Assembly (NCBI GenBank): GCA_000727475.1
Contig: KL647305.1
Location: 2,365,255 to 2,429,254 of the forward strand
Length of the DNA stretch: 64,000 nt
Source of the DNA: Sarcocystis neurona
Lineage: Eukaryota > Apicomplexa > Conoidasida > Eucoccidiorida > Sarcocystidae
Reading direction: 5' to 3'
A model generated the notes under the pieces. That model did no database searches. It was not told where the DNA came from and saw only the letters and a program-made list of their open reading frames with translations. Every line of letters begins with the position of its first letter. Within the stretch, counting starts at the first letter, position 1. The position numbers and the translations under genes are program-made. Shown here piece by piece: positions 50,564 through 61,248 of this stretch.

Positions 50564-51935
50564 CAGAACTGCGCGCATTGATGCAGATATACTGCACGAG
50601 GTTTCGTACGCAAGTGCGAGATGCACACAGCTGTAAGAACTCTACAATAAGTGGACATAGACTGCACCATTCGATACTATCTACGAGCTTACGGTGAATG
50701 CAGGGTTAGTCGCACACGTGGCTTCACACGAGCGAACGAGTGGAATGAAGTGCAGCAGGTCACAGATTGCTCGGTGAAGCCGTGTCATCGCATTCAAGAT
50801 GATGGGGCGGATACCGCAGCGTTCAAACCGCACTACGCTTGAAGTGGTCTACTTGATGATGCTTAAGTGGCGTGTCTTACAAATGCATACGGATGTGTGT
50901 ATACGTTCTGGTACACGGCATTGCACCGAGGCGCCTTAGTTAGCAGATAGGTGGTCTAAAGGCTGAGAAAGCTATCTCCAAACTACAAGGGAGTGCTACC
51001 TCGTCAGCCTCCAACTGTGGTTGCCTTGGACGCCCGCTTGACAATACAATATTTAGGAGGGCCTTCGTGGTACACCAGACGTGGACACGCTGCGTAAACT
51101 CCTCCAGCAGCATGAGGAGGGCCTTCGTGGTGCATCAGAAGTGGACACGCTGCGTAAACTCCTACAGTAGCATGAAATGACAGTGTCTTCTCTCGAGATT
51201 GCCTATGCATGTTGAGGCAACGGGTATTTCACTTGCCGTTTTTTACAGATCCTTGTTGCAGGCGAACAGCCGTGTTTAACGCTTGAATTCAGCAGGTCAG
51301 GTATGCTTACGTGTCCTCCTCTTCTGCAGACAATTGTATCCTGAGGGACTTTTGGGCGGCAAAGTTATCCTGGGGGTTTATCAACACGAATACGGCAGCG
51401 TGTGGGGCGCCGTATCCGAGGATTGGAACAGCTCAAACCACAGCGTACTTGCACGCAGCTGCAAGGGCAGGTCCATGGGGCAGCAGATTGATAAGAGACG
51501 CCCCGCAACAAGCATGCTACGACGTCAACTTTTGTTCGTACGACATGTCGGACGCAGCGACACAGGCCAAAAACATCCAGAGGGTGTTGAAATGTTTGTG
51601 GGAAATGGAGCCCTGGTGTCAACCAGCGGCATTAACCTGCGGAAATGTGAGCAACACTTTCGCATTTACGGACCCTTCGGCGGCGCCGGCCTACTTAGTG
51701 CGGGGTGCTTGGACCTAGCGCGTGGGTTAACAACATGAAGGAAGTGGGATACACCGTACAGCAGACAAACGCACAGACTGCCTTGTGTATGGTCCAGGTC
51801 TTCACCGTAAGATAAACATTGGCGTGTTGTGCGCTGCGTGTCTCACCGCTCATTATTTATTCCATTCCTGTACAGCAGCCCATGGCGTACTTCCTTGCCT
51901 TCACAACGATGCTTCACCAGCTTGTCGCAGTTTAG
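50564..51935 (+). CDS. Cys-rich protein with hydrophobic C-terminus (GPI-anchor-like), 5' end unknown
   Basis: Proposed exons are 50564-50632 (TTTCCAG|CA to T|GTAAGA), 51330-51646 (TCTGCAG|AC to AAT|GTGAGC) and 51876-51935 (TGTACAG|CAG to TAG); phases 1, 1, 0 agree. The main exon has regularly spaced cysteines (YNCILRDFW, AACGAPYP, QQACYDVNFCSYD, LKCLW, EPWCQP, LTCGN). The protein ends in a short hydrophobic tail (MAYFLAFTTMLHQLVAV) after a Gly-Asn. That layout fits a disulphide-bonded, GPI-anchored surface protein, as in coccidian surface antigen families, but I do not recognise the specific family and no signal-peptide exon was found. A second frame is open across the same exon; the Cys-rich frame was preferred for its splice fit and composition. 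Confidence 0.42.
51057..51176. repeat. Tandem repeat, two units of 60 bp
   Basis: gagggccttcgtgg starts units at 51057 and 51117. They differ at four or five positions. They lie in the proposed intron 50633-51329. Confidence 0.93.
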
Positions 51936-53068
51936 TGAGTACAGTTTCCGATGACGAGAGTAATGTGTGTAAGTACAGGTGTGTCAGGGATTTGCCAACA
52001 GGGAGCAACTGCGGTGGTTTGTCTCCAGGTTCACAGTGCTTTTAACGATAGAGGTGGCAAGAAAGGGATGGGTGTTTTCGGGGGCGGACCACAGATAGGT
52101 GTCCTCAGCTCAACTCACAAACTCTGTAGTGACTTCGGGCACAAAGGTTGAAGCGCAACGTGGCAGTTTCTAACACGCTCAATGAGAGTACTGCAACTTT
52201 ATCCCATTCCGTGACTTGTGGTTCGGAACTCTCTGCAGATACGTCTAATTTACGCTTATGTACGCAGGTGTGATATTACGCGGGTGAGCAATAATTTCTC
52301 TGATCATGTCTGCAGCAGAAAGCCGGGCTACATTTAAACGCCCTGAAATTTTTCTAAGCTTGTTGCCTTTGTGAGGAGAGCGGTCGCGAGCCGTTTTTTC
52401 CTGTGTGGCCGTTGTGAAGCCAACTGCCTCAAATTCGGAGTGTCAGTGCGTTGATCCCTCTCAGGGAGACACAGCTGCACAACTGAGTACCAGCAAATTG
52501 TCAGCGAAGCGACGCTCAGCTTGCGGGCGGAGTCGCCCGAAGTGCAATGTGCTACGCGAATACAGCCAAAAATCGCAGCAGATTTCTCTTCGAACTATCT
52601 GTGAGCATGGCAGTCTGCGTTACGGGAACAACTCTCTTAGAAGAGAGGAAAAGACGTGCACGTGTCCAGGCGCGTAGCCTAGAAGTCGTGCCTCTGGACT
52701 ACGTTTCTCCAGCACCGAGCGCAGCGGTACGCAACATCTCTGTGAGGCTTGTAACACCTGTCTTGCTTGTGTGAGAGCGCGGCAGAAGGGGCGATGCACA
52801 AGTACACGCCTAAACAACAACGTGCCTGCGTCCGCAGGCATTGTCACGTCTTCAATGAGGTACAAGCGATACGTAATTTTGACGGTTTGGGAACGTAATT
52901 TTCTAAAGTGTTGAACACGAACTTCTGTATTTGCCCGCAAGTTTACTACAGGGTAGTTAACGCCGAGATGTGCAAGGGGTAAAGAGACGTTAGTCGAACA
53001 GGCCGTACCCTGGGAGAAGGTCCGAAACAGCACGTGCTGTTCCCGTGTGTTCGACTGGAGACTTTCAG
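51936..53068. other. No firm gene; one candidate coding patch
   Basis: A short ATG frame at 52607-52774 (LLEERKRRARVQARSLEVV) looks coding and has a donor-like GCG|GTACGC at its middle, but it does not join the exon at 53069 in phase. Nothing else convinced. Confidence 0.35.
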
Positions 53069-53531
53069 TTTGCCTGCGAAGGTCTCTCCAGCGGAGTTGC
53101 AGCGTCTTGCAGCAGACAGAAGACGTCGTTTTCTGCAAGCCGAACGAGTGCAATTAGCGACCAGAGCTAACATTCCACATGATTTCTCGGGGACATGGAT
53201 TCTTTCTCCATTTTCAAGAACTGTGCATTCAACACTGTATAAGAAAGTGAGGGTGCGCATCGTTCTTTTCGCGTGCAGTACGAAACACGGCAATACTTTG
53301 GACGGGGGTTGGACACACATACGTGCACGTAGAGCAAGAGAAAGCGAAGGCTAGTGCAACTGAATATTCACATGTGTGGTTGTCATTAGGTGTTGCAAGC
53401 GTGTGGAGTGGCGGGGAAAAGGCAATGGTTCTTGTTTACTAGGAGGTGGACGAGCAATAAGCATTCACCTGGTTTTGTGGTTTTGCTTGCTGAAACGCGT
53501 CGCCCTTCAGCTGCAGCGATCACTGAAATAA
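53069..53531 (+). CDS. Possible C-terminal exons of a basic helical protein
   Basis: Exon 53069-53246 (ACTTTCAG|T to AAGAAA|GTGAGG) encodes an amphipathic, Arg-rich helix (SPAELQRLAADRRRRFLQAE) and a Phe/Trp-containing end. After a 264-nt intron, CTTCAG|CTG starts a seven-codon terminal exon (53511-53531) ending KLQRSLK and TAA. The exon needs an upstream partner ending in phase 2, which was not found. Composition would suit a small ribosomal or RNA-associated protein, but no family is recognised. Confidence 0.33.
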
Positions 53532-55321
53532 CCAGGAGATTCTGGCGTTGGTGAAACATCGCAAGAGTAGAATGAACATGCGTACAACTGTGTCCACCAA
53601 CACCCAGGTGTAGATAGGTCTACCACCAGGTCGACTGCAGGCCCCGCAGGCATTCTCCAAGAAAAATGATGCAGGAATTATCATACACCTAGTAGGGACA
53701 GACAATTCAGCGTCTATTCGGTAGTAGGTTGGCGGTCAGTGTTTTCTTCTGAATAAGGAAACCAACCCCATATTGTTAAAGTACTGGTGTGCAAGTTGCC
53801 TGTAAAAGCGAGCATTCTCCCCTGAGTAGACCAAAAATCTTCTCCCACTTTCTTTCCGCGGAAGGTTTTTCTTGTAAGTTGAGGGTTCCAGTTTCACGCG
53901 GTTGTGGCCTGTGCCGCCAGGCACAGGGAAACGTGGTTTTCGCGTAAGACTGGCTTAATGCAGAGCCGTCGTTTCTCCACGCACTGGATCCTGCTTCTAA
54001 CTCGTGGTTGTCGTGTGAATCTGAACCGCCACGCGAGCTTACGAGAATCTTTCATTACACCGCGAGGAAGAAAGAAAAAAAAGTGGGAATACACTAATAA
54101 TAAACTCGCGGTGGCCGCGTGAGTCTTGACCGCCAGGCGAGCTTACGAGGACCAATTATTGCACCGCGAGGAAGAACGAAATAGAAAGAACGGATATAGA
54201 GACTTCCCCTTCCTCTGCTTCCCACAAATGCGAACAAGATGTGTTTCTAACTGTCCCCACACATTGTGGGTAGCCCACGAGAGCACGGCTGATTAGATTT
54301 AAGTAGAGCAGTAAGAAATCTTCTCACGCGACGGGCCTTAACGAGAGCACGATTGTTTAAGCTCCGTTCTGCCTGTGGCACGACCGTAATGACTTGACGC
54401 ACGACACACGGCGATAGTGTAAGGAGACAGCGATACAGTCTCACAACGTCAGAACGGTGATTTATGGACTTTTTGTCACGAATGCAGGAATATTCGGGCA
54501 ATCGGCATATTGGTCCAAACATCTGCATGATTAAGCCTGAGGCCCCACGTCAGCTCCAGCCCTCTACACTCCCGACCCGCGAACATGCAACTCTACACCT
54601 TGACAGGAGCCGTCTCGCGCGCATGAGAATCGAAGCCGACACATAGCGTTTCGTGTGTATATGGGTCGACGCTCTAAACCCAGCGGATATACGAAAGCTG
54701 TGGTGTTTGAGGACCATCTGCCAGCACAGTTGACTAAGTGGCAATCGGCAATCTTCACGTTCCAGTGCATTCACTGGGCTCTTCCGCTAACGACTGTGCC
54801 GTCGTATTCAGAATCTTTTTGCAGGCAAAAAAGTAGTATTAAAACTGTGGCATGTGAGACGAGGCGCTCTCGAGGGCGTGCGAACTGTATGCGCTTGCTA
54901 TTTGACCGTGTGGTCTTCACCTCTTACGTGGTCAGTGGTACTGTTGAGAAATTATTTTGTTTGGGGTGGTCTGGTGAACGAGAGAAAAGGGAGAGGTCTA
55001 ACAAGTCTGCTCACGTGCAAGGTTATTCTACAACAGAGTCCTACGTGTCACACTTGATGGACTGTTTTTCCAGAACCTTGTGAAAAGCAGAACCCAGCAG
55101 GTCGATTCCTACCATGTGTGTACATCGGTTTTTTACCGATACGTCGACGGCATTGTGCCAACACGGTGGAAGATTCTCTTGTTTCAGTGCATCAAGAGCT
55201 GCCACACTGTTTGGCTAGGAGGGCGTCTTTTGAGGGCTACTTTTCGACAGAGAGTTGTGCGCGGAAGTAGCACCCCCCGGATACTTGCAACGCGTACGCG
55301 CGGAGACACGAATGTGTATAG
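53532..55321. other. No firm gene; diverged duplication inside
   Basis: Includes the repeat at 54026-54178. A 142-codon + frame at 54655-55083 contains an ATG but no family motif, and 55080-55793 is open in another frame. Both are judged more likely chance or intronic. Confidence 0.4.
54026..54178. repeat. Imperfect direct repeat, spacing 104 bp
   Basis: ccgccacgcgagcttacgag at 54026 recurs as ccgccaggcgagcttacgag at 54130. caccgcgaggaagaa recurs about 104 bp downstream as well. The intervening bases are diverged. Confidence 0.8.
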
Positions 55322-55929
55322 AAGGTCCACCGTGAACTCCAAGGACTTACATATCCTTGTCGAGTTTGTTGTCCAAGTAAAGTTACCCCTATTGAGTCGA
55401 GTTACCATCTGTATTGGCCAAGAAATTCACACGTGTGGTTTTTGCTTGACGTTGTCCGGCCCTTCTCTCACAAAAACATACGGGAAGAGATGTCAAGGAT
55501 ATCAGGGAAATTCCAGTACAGAAAAAGAGCGAATATCTCCCCGCGACGAATCGTCCCCTGCGCACGCGAATCACTGCCCCTTCTGTACTTACGAGGATAC
55601 ATCCAGGGCACAGGTGGTCTTCTTGCGTTCGGCGGCTTGCCCCTACGCGACAGCTCCTGAGTTCTCAGTGTTGCAAAAGCAGCTAAGGGTCGGCTTCTAC
55701 AGTGTAACACTTGCAAGTGTCATGCTTGGAGACAGCTGTCGCGAAGTGGTTTCAGACATGTTTCATTCAGAGATGCCAACAAAGGGTTTTTGAATACGGT
55801 GGTGTGAACGTGCATGCGTGTCACTTTCTACACCTTCAGGCAAAAACAACGGTAGCAGCCGAATCCCACGAAGCACAACGTTTGGCTGCACGCAGAGTCC
55901 TTACACTTCTGATTTGCATGCAAAGATAG
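55322..55929 (+). CDS. Possible dsRNA-binding-domain-like C-terminus
   Basis: Exon 55322-55376 (GTGTATAG|A to CCAA|GTAAAG) and exon 55840-55929 (CACCTTCAG|GCA to TAG) join in phase 0. The product reads DLHILVEFVVQ followed by AKTTVAAESHEAQRLAARRV and a hydrophobic end. A strand with alternating hydrophobics, then a short turn, then a helix with AxxxAA spacing is the C-terminal half of a double-stranded RNA-binding fold. The helix lacks the usual Lys-Lys pair at its start (SHEAQ instead of SKKEA), so RNA binding is uncertain. Upstream exons with the N-terminal helix are not found. The second exon is well bounded; the domain call is inference. Confidence 0.35.
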
Positions 55930-56899
55930 AGTTATACTGCGTAAGGCTCACCACACCGGATAAGATATCAGTTCACATACGGAATGACAGGATCGCCCCT
56001 CGTTGTGAGGTCGGCGGTCTTTTTTCCAAGTGGAAGTGATGTGTTTCGGAGAGAGGTAATGCGCAGCATAAGCATAATCATCGACTGGCTCGGTTTCTTA
56101 ACATCTCTGAAAAGTGAGCCCTTTTGGCTCTCAGTTTAGAAGAATGCCCTAGCAGAGGGAAAGTTGATGCGGCACTTCCGCATGTTGTATTTGCTAACGT
56201 GCTTATTTACGACGTCCCCTGTGCGTTCTCAACCACTTTAGATGCTGTAGAGAAGCACGTCTTTCTTCTAACGTTGCCGCTCACTGGACATATGAGTTAC
56301 AGTTGTCACACTCTTCAGACACGGATAACGTCCACCTTAACCTCAGGAATAAAGGAACGAAGAACGGGACGATCAACGTAAGCAGTGCCACGGAAAATCA
56401 GGTGGCTGTCTGCAGAGTGGCGGTTTCACCATGGAAGGCCTTTCCACACGGAACAAGGGAGCGTGGTCGAAAAAAAAAGCAGACGATGCGGCGTGTCCGT
56501 GGCAGAGGGAACCAGCATCCATGCATGGTGGCGCAGAATCATCTGCTGTGCGGGAATATGGGGAAAGTCGGACTGGAATCAGTAGTACTACCCGCAGAAG
56601 ACTAGATTCCGGCGACAAAACTTCGGGGGCGCCCCCTGCGGGTGAATGTATCTTAAGCAGAGGGCCCACACATTTTCCGAGAAGAGGGAAGTTGAAGAGT
56701 ACGTACGTTCTTAACTCAGATCACAAGACGGTTAGTCGGAAAAAAAGCATTCGCAGGTTCCTCAATGGGCTTTAGGCAAATCATTAGTCTGCATTTACTG
56801 CTGGATCCGTTCCAATGAACACCGTAACGCGCCACGACACTCTAGGTCTCCTAAATCGTTCCACTGAACACTGTAACGCGCCACGACGCTCTAGCTCAC
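55930..56899. other. No firm gene
   Basis: Several overlapping frames at 56303-56775 are open on the + strand because stop codons are rare there by composition. None has an exon structure that stands out. The 49-bp duplication at 56811 starts at the end of this stretch. Confidence 0.4.
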
Positions 56900-56908
56900 T
56901 TGAATCGT
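56811..56908. repeat. Tandem repeat, two units of 49 bp
   Basis: tccaatgaacaccgtaacgc at 56811 recurs as tccactgaacactgtaacgc at 56860, followed in both by gccacgac-ctctag. The second unit abuts the donor of the minus-strand exon at 56900. Confidence 0.9.
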
Positions 56909-57057
56909 TTTCTTCGCAAGACTTCCCCAAATCCACTCTTGTTTCTTCCTCCTCGCTCATCCACTTTGCAAGCCTTCCCTGATGCATTCCTTCAGCTTTT
57001 CCGACAAGCACGCGAAGTGACTTCTCAAAAGAGAGATACATCAGCGAGATTGTAATG
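56900..57057 (-). CDS. Possible minus-strand exon, unrecognised
   Basis: Read on the minus strand the segment encodes SLMYLSFEKSLRVLVGKAEG, then a basic and acidic helical part (KWMSEEEETRVDLGKSCEEN), and stops at an exact donor GATTCAA|GTGAGC. The upstream border is unclear and downstream exons were not found. Amino-acid balance and the donor support coding; no family is recognised. Confidence 0.3.
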
Positions 57058-57130
57058 CTCAAACAGGTGATGCGTTTTTGAAGCGGATAAGACTGGGTCG
57101 AGACACATTATATAGAGCAAGCATTGGAAA

Positions 57131-57621
57131 ATGGCAGTCACATCACACTTCAGCGGAAGTCTTGTAGCAATATTGGGCTCTCTTCCCACTGTCCGTAAAA
57201 AAGGATTTTGTCCACTACCTAGTCGTCCGATGGCAATTGTCCGCTACGTGTCTTCAGCGGCTTCGCGTGGCAGAAGCAGAAGCAACAAAACAACGGCAGA
57301 ACTGTCGCTCCGCAGAGGAGGAACTGAGCAGGTAAAAACGAGACGCGAAGCACAACGAAGACAAACCGTAGACGCATAATGTTACGAAGGACAATACCAC
57401 TCCCCAGTAGCGTACCACACACAGGTTGATTTTGTCAGGCTCGCGACTTTATGCAGAACGCTCAGACTTCTCGGTCAAATGGCGGAGGCCTGGGACCACC
57501 ACCTGCTAATGGCTTGTCAGCGCAGTGCAAAGGTGGGCCAGAACGACGCGTGCATAACCTCACTTCTCCTGCGCCCTTGCTGAAATCCTTCGTTGCGGAC
57601 GCAGACGGTGACAAAATTTAG
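57131..57621 (+). CDS. Two-exon small protein with presequence-like N-terminus
   Basis: Exons 57131-57331 (ATG start, GAGCAG|GTAAAA) and 57439-57621 (TTTTGTCAG|GCT to TAG) join in phase 0 over a 107-nt intron, giving 127 aa. The first 45 residues lack acids and are rich in Ser, Arg and hydrophobics (MAVTSHFSGSLVAILGSL), as in mitochondrial targeting sequences. The middle is Ser/Arg-rich, and exon 2 has a Gly/Pro stretch (NGGGLGPPPANG). A TATATA-like element lies about 25 bases before the ATG. No domain is recognised; localisation is an inference from composition. Confidence 0.45.
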
Positions 57622-57785
57622 CGTGAATCGTAATGTAAGTTTCTAGTCAACTTGCTGTGGGAAGTTCAAGACTGAAGGATCTGTTTTCCTGCACGTCGAG
57701 TAGAAGCTGCTGTGGGGTACCTTGCCAGTCCACGTCGTGAACTGTACCTTGCCAGTCCGTACGCTTGTTGTTGTTTCGGTAGCTT

Positions 57786-57971
57786 ATGCACAAAAAAAGC
57801 AATGTAGAAAGACTAAGTATTGAGCGCCTTTCTTCACAGGAAGTGAGGTGTGTAACTCAGCAACGCAGTAGTAGTAGTGGTGGTAGTAGTAGTCGTAGTA
57901 GGAGTAGTCGTAGTAGTAGTTGTTGTAGTGGTATGCAGGGCAGAGTCAAACTACTTTTTCCTGCTTCAGGC
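57786..57971 (+). repeat. AGT/CGT trinucleotide tract inside a small open frame
   Basis: Interrupted AGT units at 57872-57932 read poly-Ser with Arg and Gly in an ATG frame of 62 codons (57786-57971). It may be a Ser-rich exon or plain microsatellite. Nothing else supports translation. Confidence 0.5.
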
Positions 57972-58451
57972 TGACTATGGACTTCATACCCACAAGTCTG
58001 TTCGCACGTCCGCTCTTCTACTCATTTGTGTACTTTTTTTGTACTGTACACGACCGGCGTGCAAAGCTGTGTTCATTCGAAAATACTACTGAGGCACCCA
58101 GTCCCGACAGCGTGCTGGTCGGTGCGAAACCCTGCAGTTTCTCCAGACGCTAGGCGCTGTGCTTGTCGAGAAGTACTACTTTGTAACTGCTTCGACTGAA
58201 AGAAATTGGCGCATCCACTAATGTTTTACGCGTACAATCGTTGCCCTCTACGCAGGGATGGCGATGTGCATGGATAGCTTCAACAATCTGTGCCAAAACG
58301 TATGAACAGTGTTCTAGTGGGTAGCTGAATCTTGCTCCATGGGATCACTGTAATTTCTTGCCACTTCGTCTTCTGTTCGTGCTTGACGTAGTAAGTCTGC
58401 CCTTAAAAAAAAGCCAACGCTCACGGCTGATTATGTGTCTTAAACGACGAT

Positions 58452-58709
58452 GTGTTCTGCTTAAAGCGCAGCGCAACGCCGCACGGCGAGCACACCAAAG
58501 GGCCCCAAGAAAAGAAAGAGAAGAAGGCAGTTGTTGTCGTGCGGCACTCCAGTAGCAGCGGTTCACGTGAAGAAGGGCCAAATAATGCTCCAGTCTTGAG
58601 ATTCCCTCCAGCGTTTCTCTTACAGCGAGTGTGTGTGAATATTAAAAAACTTCGAAAGTACCTTCTCCTCCACATGGCCGGCTCTCAAAAACTACAAGAG
58701 AAGGAGAGG
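58452..58709 (+). CDS. Possible internal exon, Lys/Ser-rich
   Basis: The frame reads a basic stretch (KGPQEKKEKKAVVVVRHSSS), then FPPAFLLQRVCVNIKKLRKY, and ends AGG|GTACGA. It has no ATG near its start; an acceptor-like CTTAAAG at about 58466 may begin it. Two other frames are open over part of the same bases. Neighbouring exons are not identified. Confidence 0.25.
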
Positions 58710-58975
58710 GTACGAAGTAGTTCCTGGTTACTCCACCGGTGCGCAGCGACTGTGGCTGTGTGATAGCCCTGCGCATCTGCGTACGTAGCGTGCTACCAGG
58801 ACATGACACGTATGCATCTACCGTGGTGCAAGCGATAAGGGGCGTTAGTGTGCCAGCCGTACGAAAGCCGTTAGCAAAACATACTATTAGATGAAACATC
58901 ACGTAAGCAGAGCATGTCCGTGACACGTAGTACGCACTCCTGATTACTGCAGCATTTGGCGTGCTTTCTTTGCTC

Positions 58976-60113
58976 ATGTCGACCCAGCTACTGGAGTCTC
59001 TGAGGAAACACTTGACCGGTACGGGTATGCAAGAAATACACGCAGAGGTCCAGGTGAGTTCTCGCAATAGGTACTGCAAGCACCTCTCTATGAAAAGTGT
59101 AAAACGCAACGATGAAAAAGACGTCAATCAATGTCAAATCAACGTCTGCACCGTCAATATGGCAAAGATTATCATAGCCACACGAGCCGTCCCCATCCAG
59201 ATAGCTGGCAACGCAAAGGAAAGTTCTGCTACACACTGTGCAATGATTCTATACAGCCAAAAACATTGCAAGGCCGAGAATGCACGACGCTGCTTGACGT
59301 CCTGGCAGCACAAGCAGAGTAGTCTCGGGACACCAGCCTGTGGAATTTCTGTGACACGCATGACTGACGTATTGATCAAGTGAGGTTAGATAAAACCTCA
59401 GTTCAATTCTGCCGGCTTCTTCGAAACCTTGACTGTCAGGCATATGCTGCTGAATGTCGTCGCCTGCAAGAAATAATAAAGCAATACCGCGTTTTTGAGC
59501 ACGAGGAAACAGATCAAGAAAGCAAAATTGCTCACCTTCAGGTATTTTAGCCTTCAGTGCAACAATTGTGGTCCGTGGCAGACGCATATCTGCAGGAAGC
59601 GCGGCTGCGGTTTTTGGCGTTACTTCCGGGCATGCATTGAGTCAGTGAAGACAATTACGCGCCCATGCCTCTCTGTACGTAGGAACATACAGACATCTAT
59701 AATATGCCTACCAAGCCATACATGCTTGCTAAACAAGCTTCAAATAAGTGCCGTCAAGTTTAGTAGCCGTGTCCACACAAGCCTGCAACCTCAGGCATAG
59801 CGACAGAATTTTCAGGTGAGACATGCATGTGGCGAGGAACTGAGTTGAAGTGTGAAGAAGCCTCCACGTTGTCCTGCGTTTTGAAACTCAGAGCATTTCC
59901 GACTTTCTGAGAATTAAACTCAAGCTCTGTGTCGCGCATGGGAAAACAGCGGTGACTAAGGATCTCGTAGCGCCCACATCAGGTGTGGACGTCGACAGAA
60001 CCGTGCACAGCTGTGTACCTCTCAATGCGGCGGAGTCACTGAGGAAGGACGAGTGCCAACCAGTGCATGCGAGAGACAAAGAGATGCTGCGCATCCAGAC
60101 AATGTGGACCTGA
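58976..60113 (+). CDS. Small helical/coiled-coil protein with LisH-like N-terminus
   Basis: Exons 58976-59053 (ATG start, GTCCAG|GTGAGT), 59440-59541 (CTGTCAG|GCA to CTTCAG|GTATTT) and 59892-60113 (ACTCAG|AGC to TGA) are all phase 0, for 133 aa. Exon 1 encodes one amphipathic helix (MSTQLLESLRKHLTGTGMQE), similar in pattern to the LisH dimerisation motif of centrosome and basal-body proteins such as OFD1 or FOP. Exon 2 is a heptad-like coiled coil (ECRRLQEIIKQYRVFEHEE). Exon 3 is of mixed character. Splice sites are among the best in this half of the window. The LisH suggestion rests on helix pattern only. A further exon between the first two cannot be ruled out. Confidence 0.45.
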
Positions 60114-61248
60114 ACGAAGAAGAACAAGAGTGTATTCATTCATGTGTACCGTCTTGCGCACGCTTGTGTACTGCGACATGCAGTGGTGTATACGGCGGCG
60201 ACCAAGGAGGGTGCTGGGCGGCTGGGATGATCTCCAACAAAGACGTAAACACTCCCATACACGTCTATTATATACGGTGAATAAGTGCCTTACGCTTGAG
60301 TGCGTTTCCGCTCCCGTCCTCAATTCTAGAACTGCACAGTCAGCCTACAATCTCGTGGTGGCAGCTAAAATTCAGGGAAGCTGCAAGAATTGGACTGCGG
60401 TGCAGCTGGGGGCTGCAGACCCTCACGGATAGACTACAGGCTACGCAGCTGCGCTAGATGTACGGCGCATCCTTTCGCTGAGAGATACCGTACAGGGCAT
60501 AAGCAGCGATCAGTTCTAAATAATAATGAAGTTCTCTGTTCATAATCCATGAAGACAGTTCACGAGCGCCACAGACGTTTCCATACGTGTTTATGGCTCT
60601 TGGCAGCACATTCTTATCATGCACGTACACTAGACCTCTTTATAAATGTGTTGTGTATGTGCAGAATCACTGAAACAAAAGGGGCTTTGACGTCCTTTCG
60701 CTTGTCGGGGGGAGAGTTTTCCTCTTTCAACCTGTCTCGATGCGATGAGAAGCTATCAAGACGTAGACTTTGTCACCATCAAAGAAAACGCAGAAATGTC
60801 TGTTCCAGACTGAGTGAACCAAGTGGAAAGGCGAGCACATCCCTGTGTTCCTCATCTCTATCACTGAAAGCGCAGAATCGCAGGCGCTACGGTGTCCGCG
60901 TCCCTTTTTTTGAATGCATCATCTGCTCCTGTGAATAGGCAGCCGTGTGCATGCACTTAGTAGATGCGTCGCAGGAATCAGACAGGGGTGGCGAGTTGTT
61001 GTGTCCGTAGCGTTGATCCTGGGGTGATGATCGACGTCGAACGCTGGATCCTGTATCGTTCTACTACATCCGCGACACAGATATGGCGATTGAAAAACAG
61101 TGTGGCGCTGTAGCATATTTCATGCGGAGACCTGCACGTTCAATGTGGAGCACAGTGTGCACCTTTCTCGTCAATCTTACAGGCAACACTGAGGAGTCAG
61201 CAAGCAGATCGTTAGTCTCTCTTTAGTTTGTGCATGCAGGGGAACACG
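60114..61248. other. No firm gene
   Basis: The 129-codon frame at 60549-60938 begins with ATG (60549) but is Cys/Ser/Arg rich and competes with a shorter frame in the same place. No repeats or structured elements noted. Confidence 0.4.

Noticed and set aside
55080..55793. 237-codon + frame
   Set aside because: Its middle part is better explained as an exon ending at 55376; the remainder lacks family features and starts with TTG or GTG type codons.
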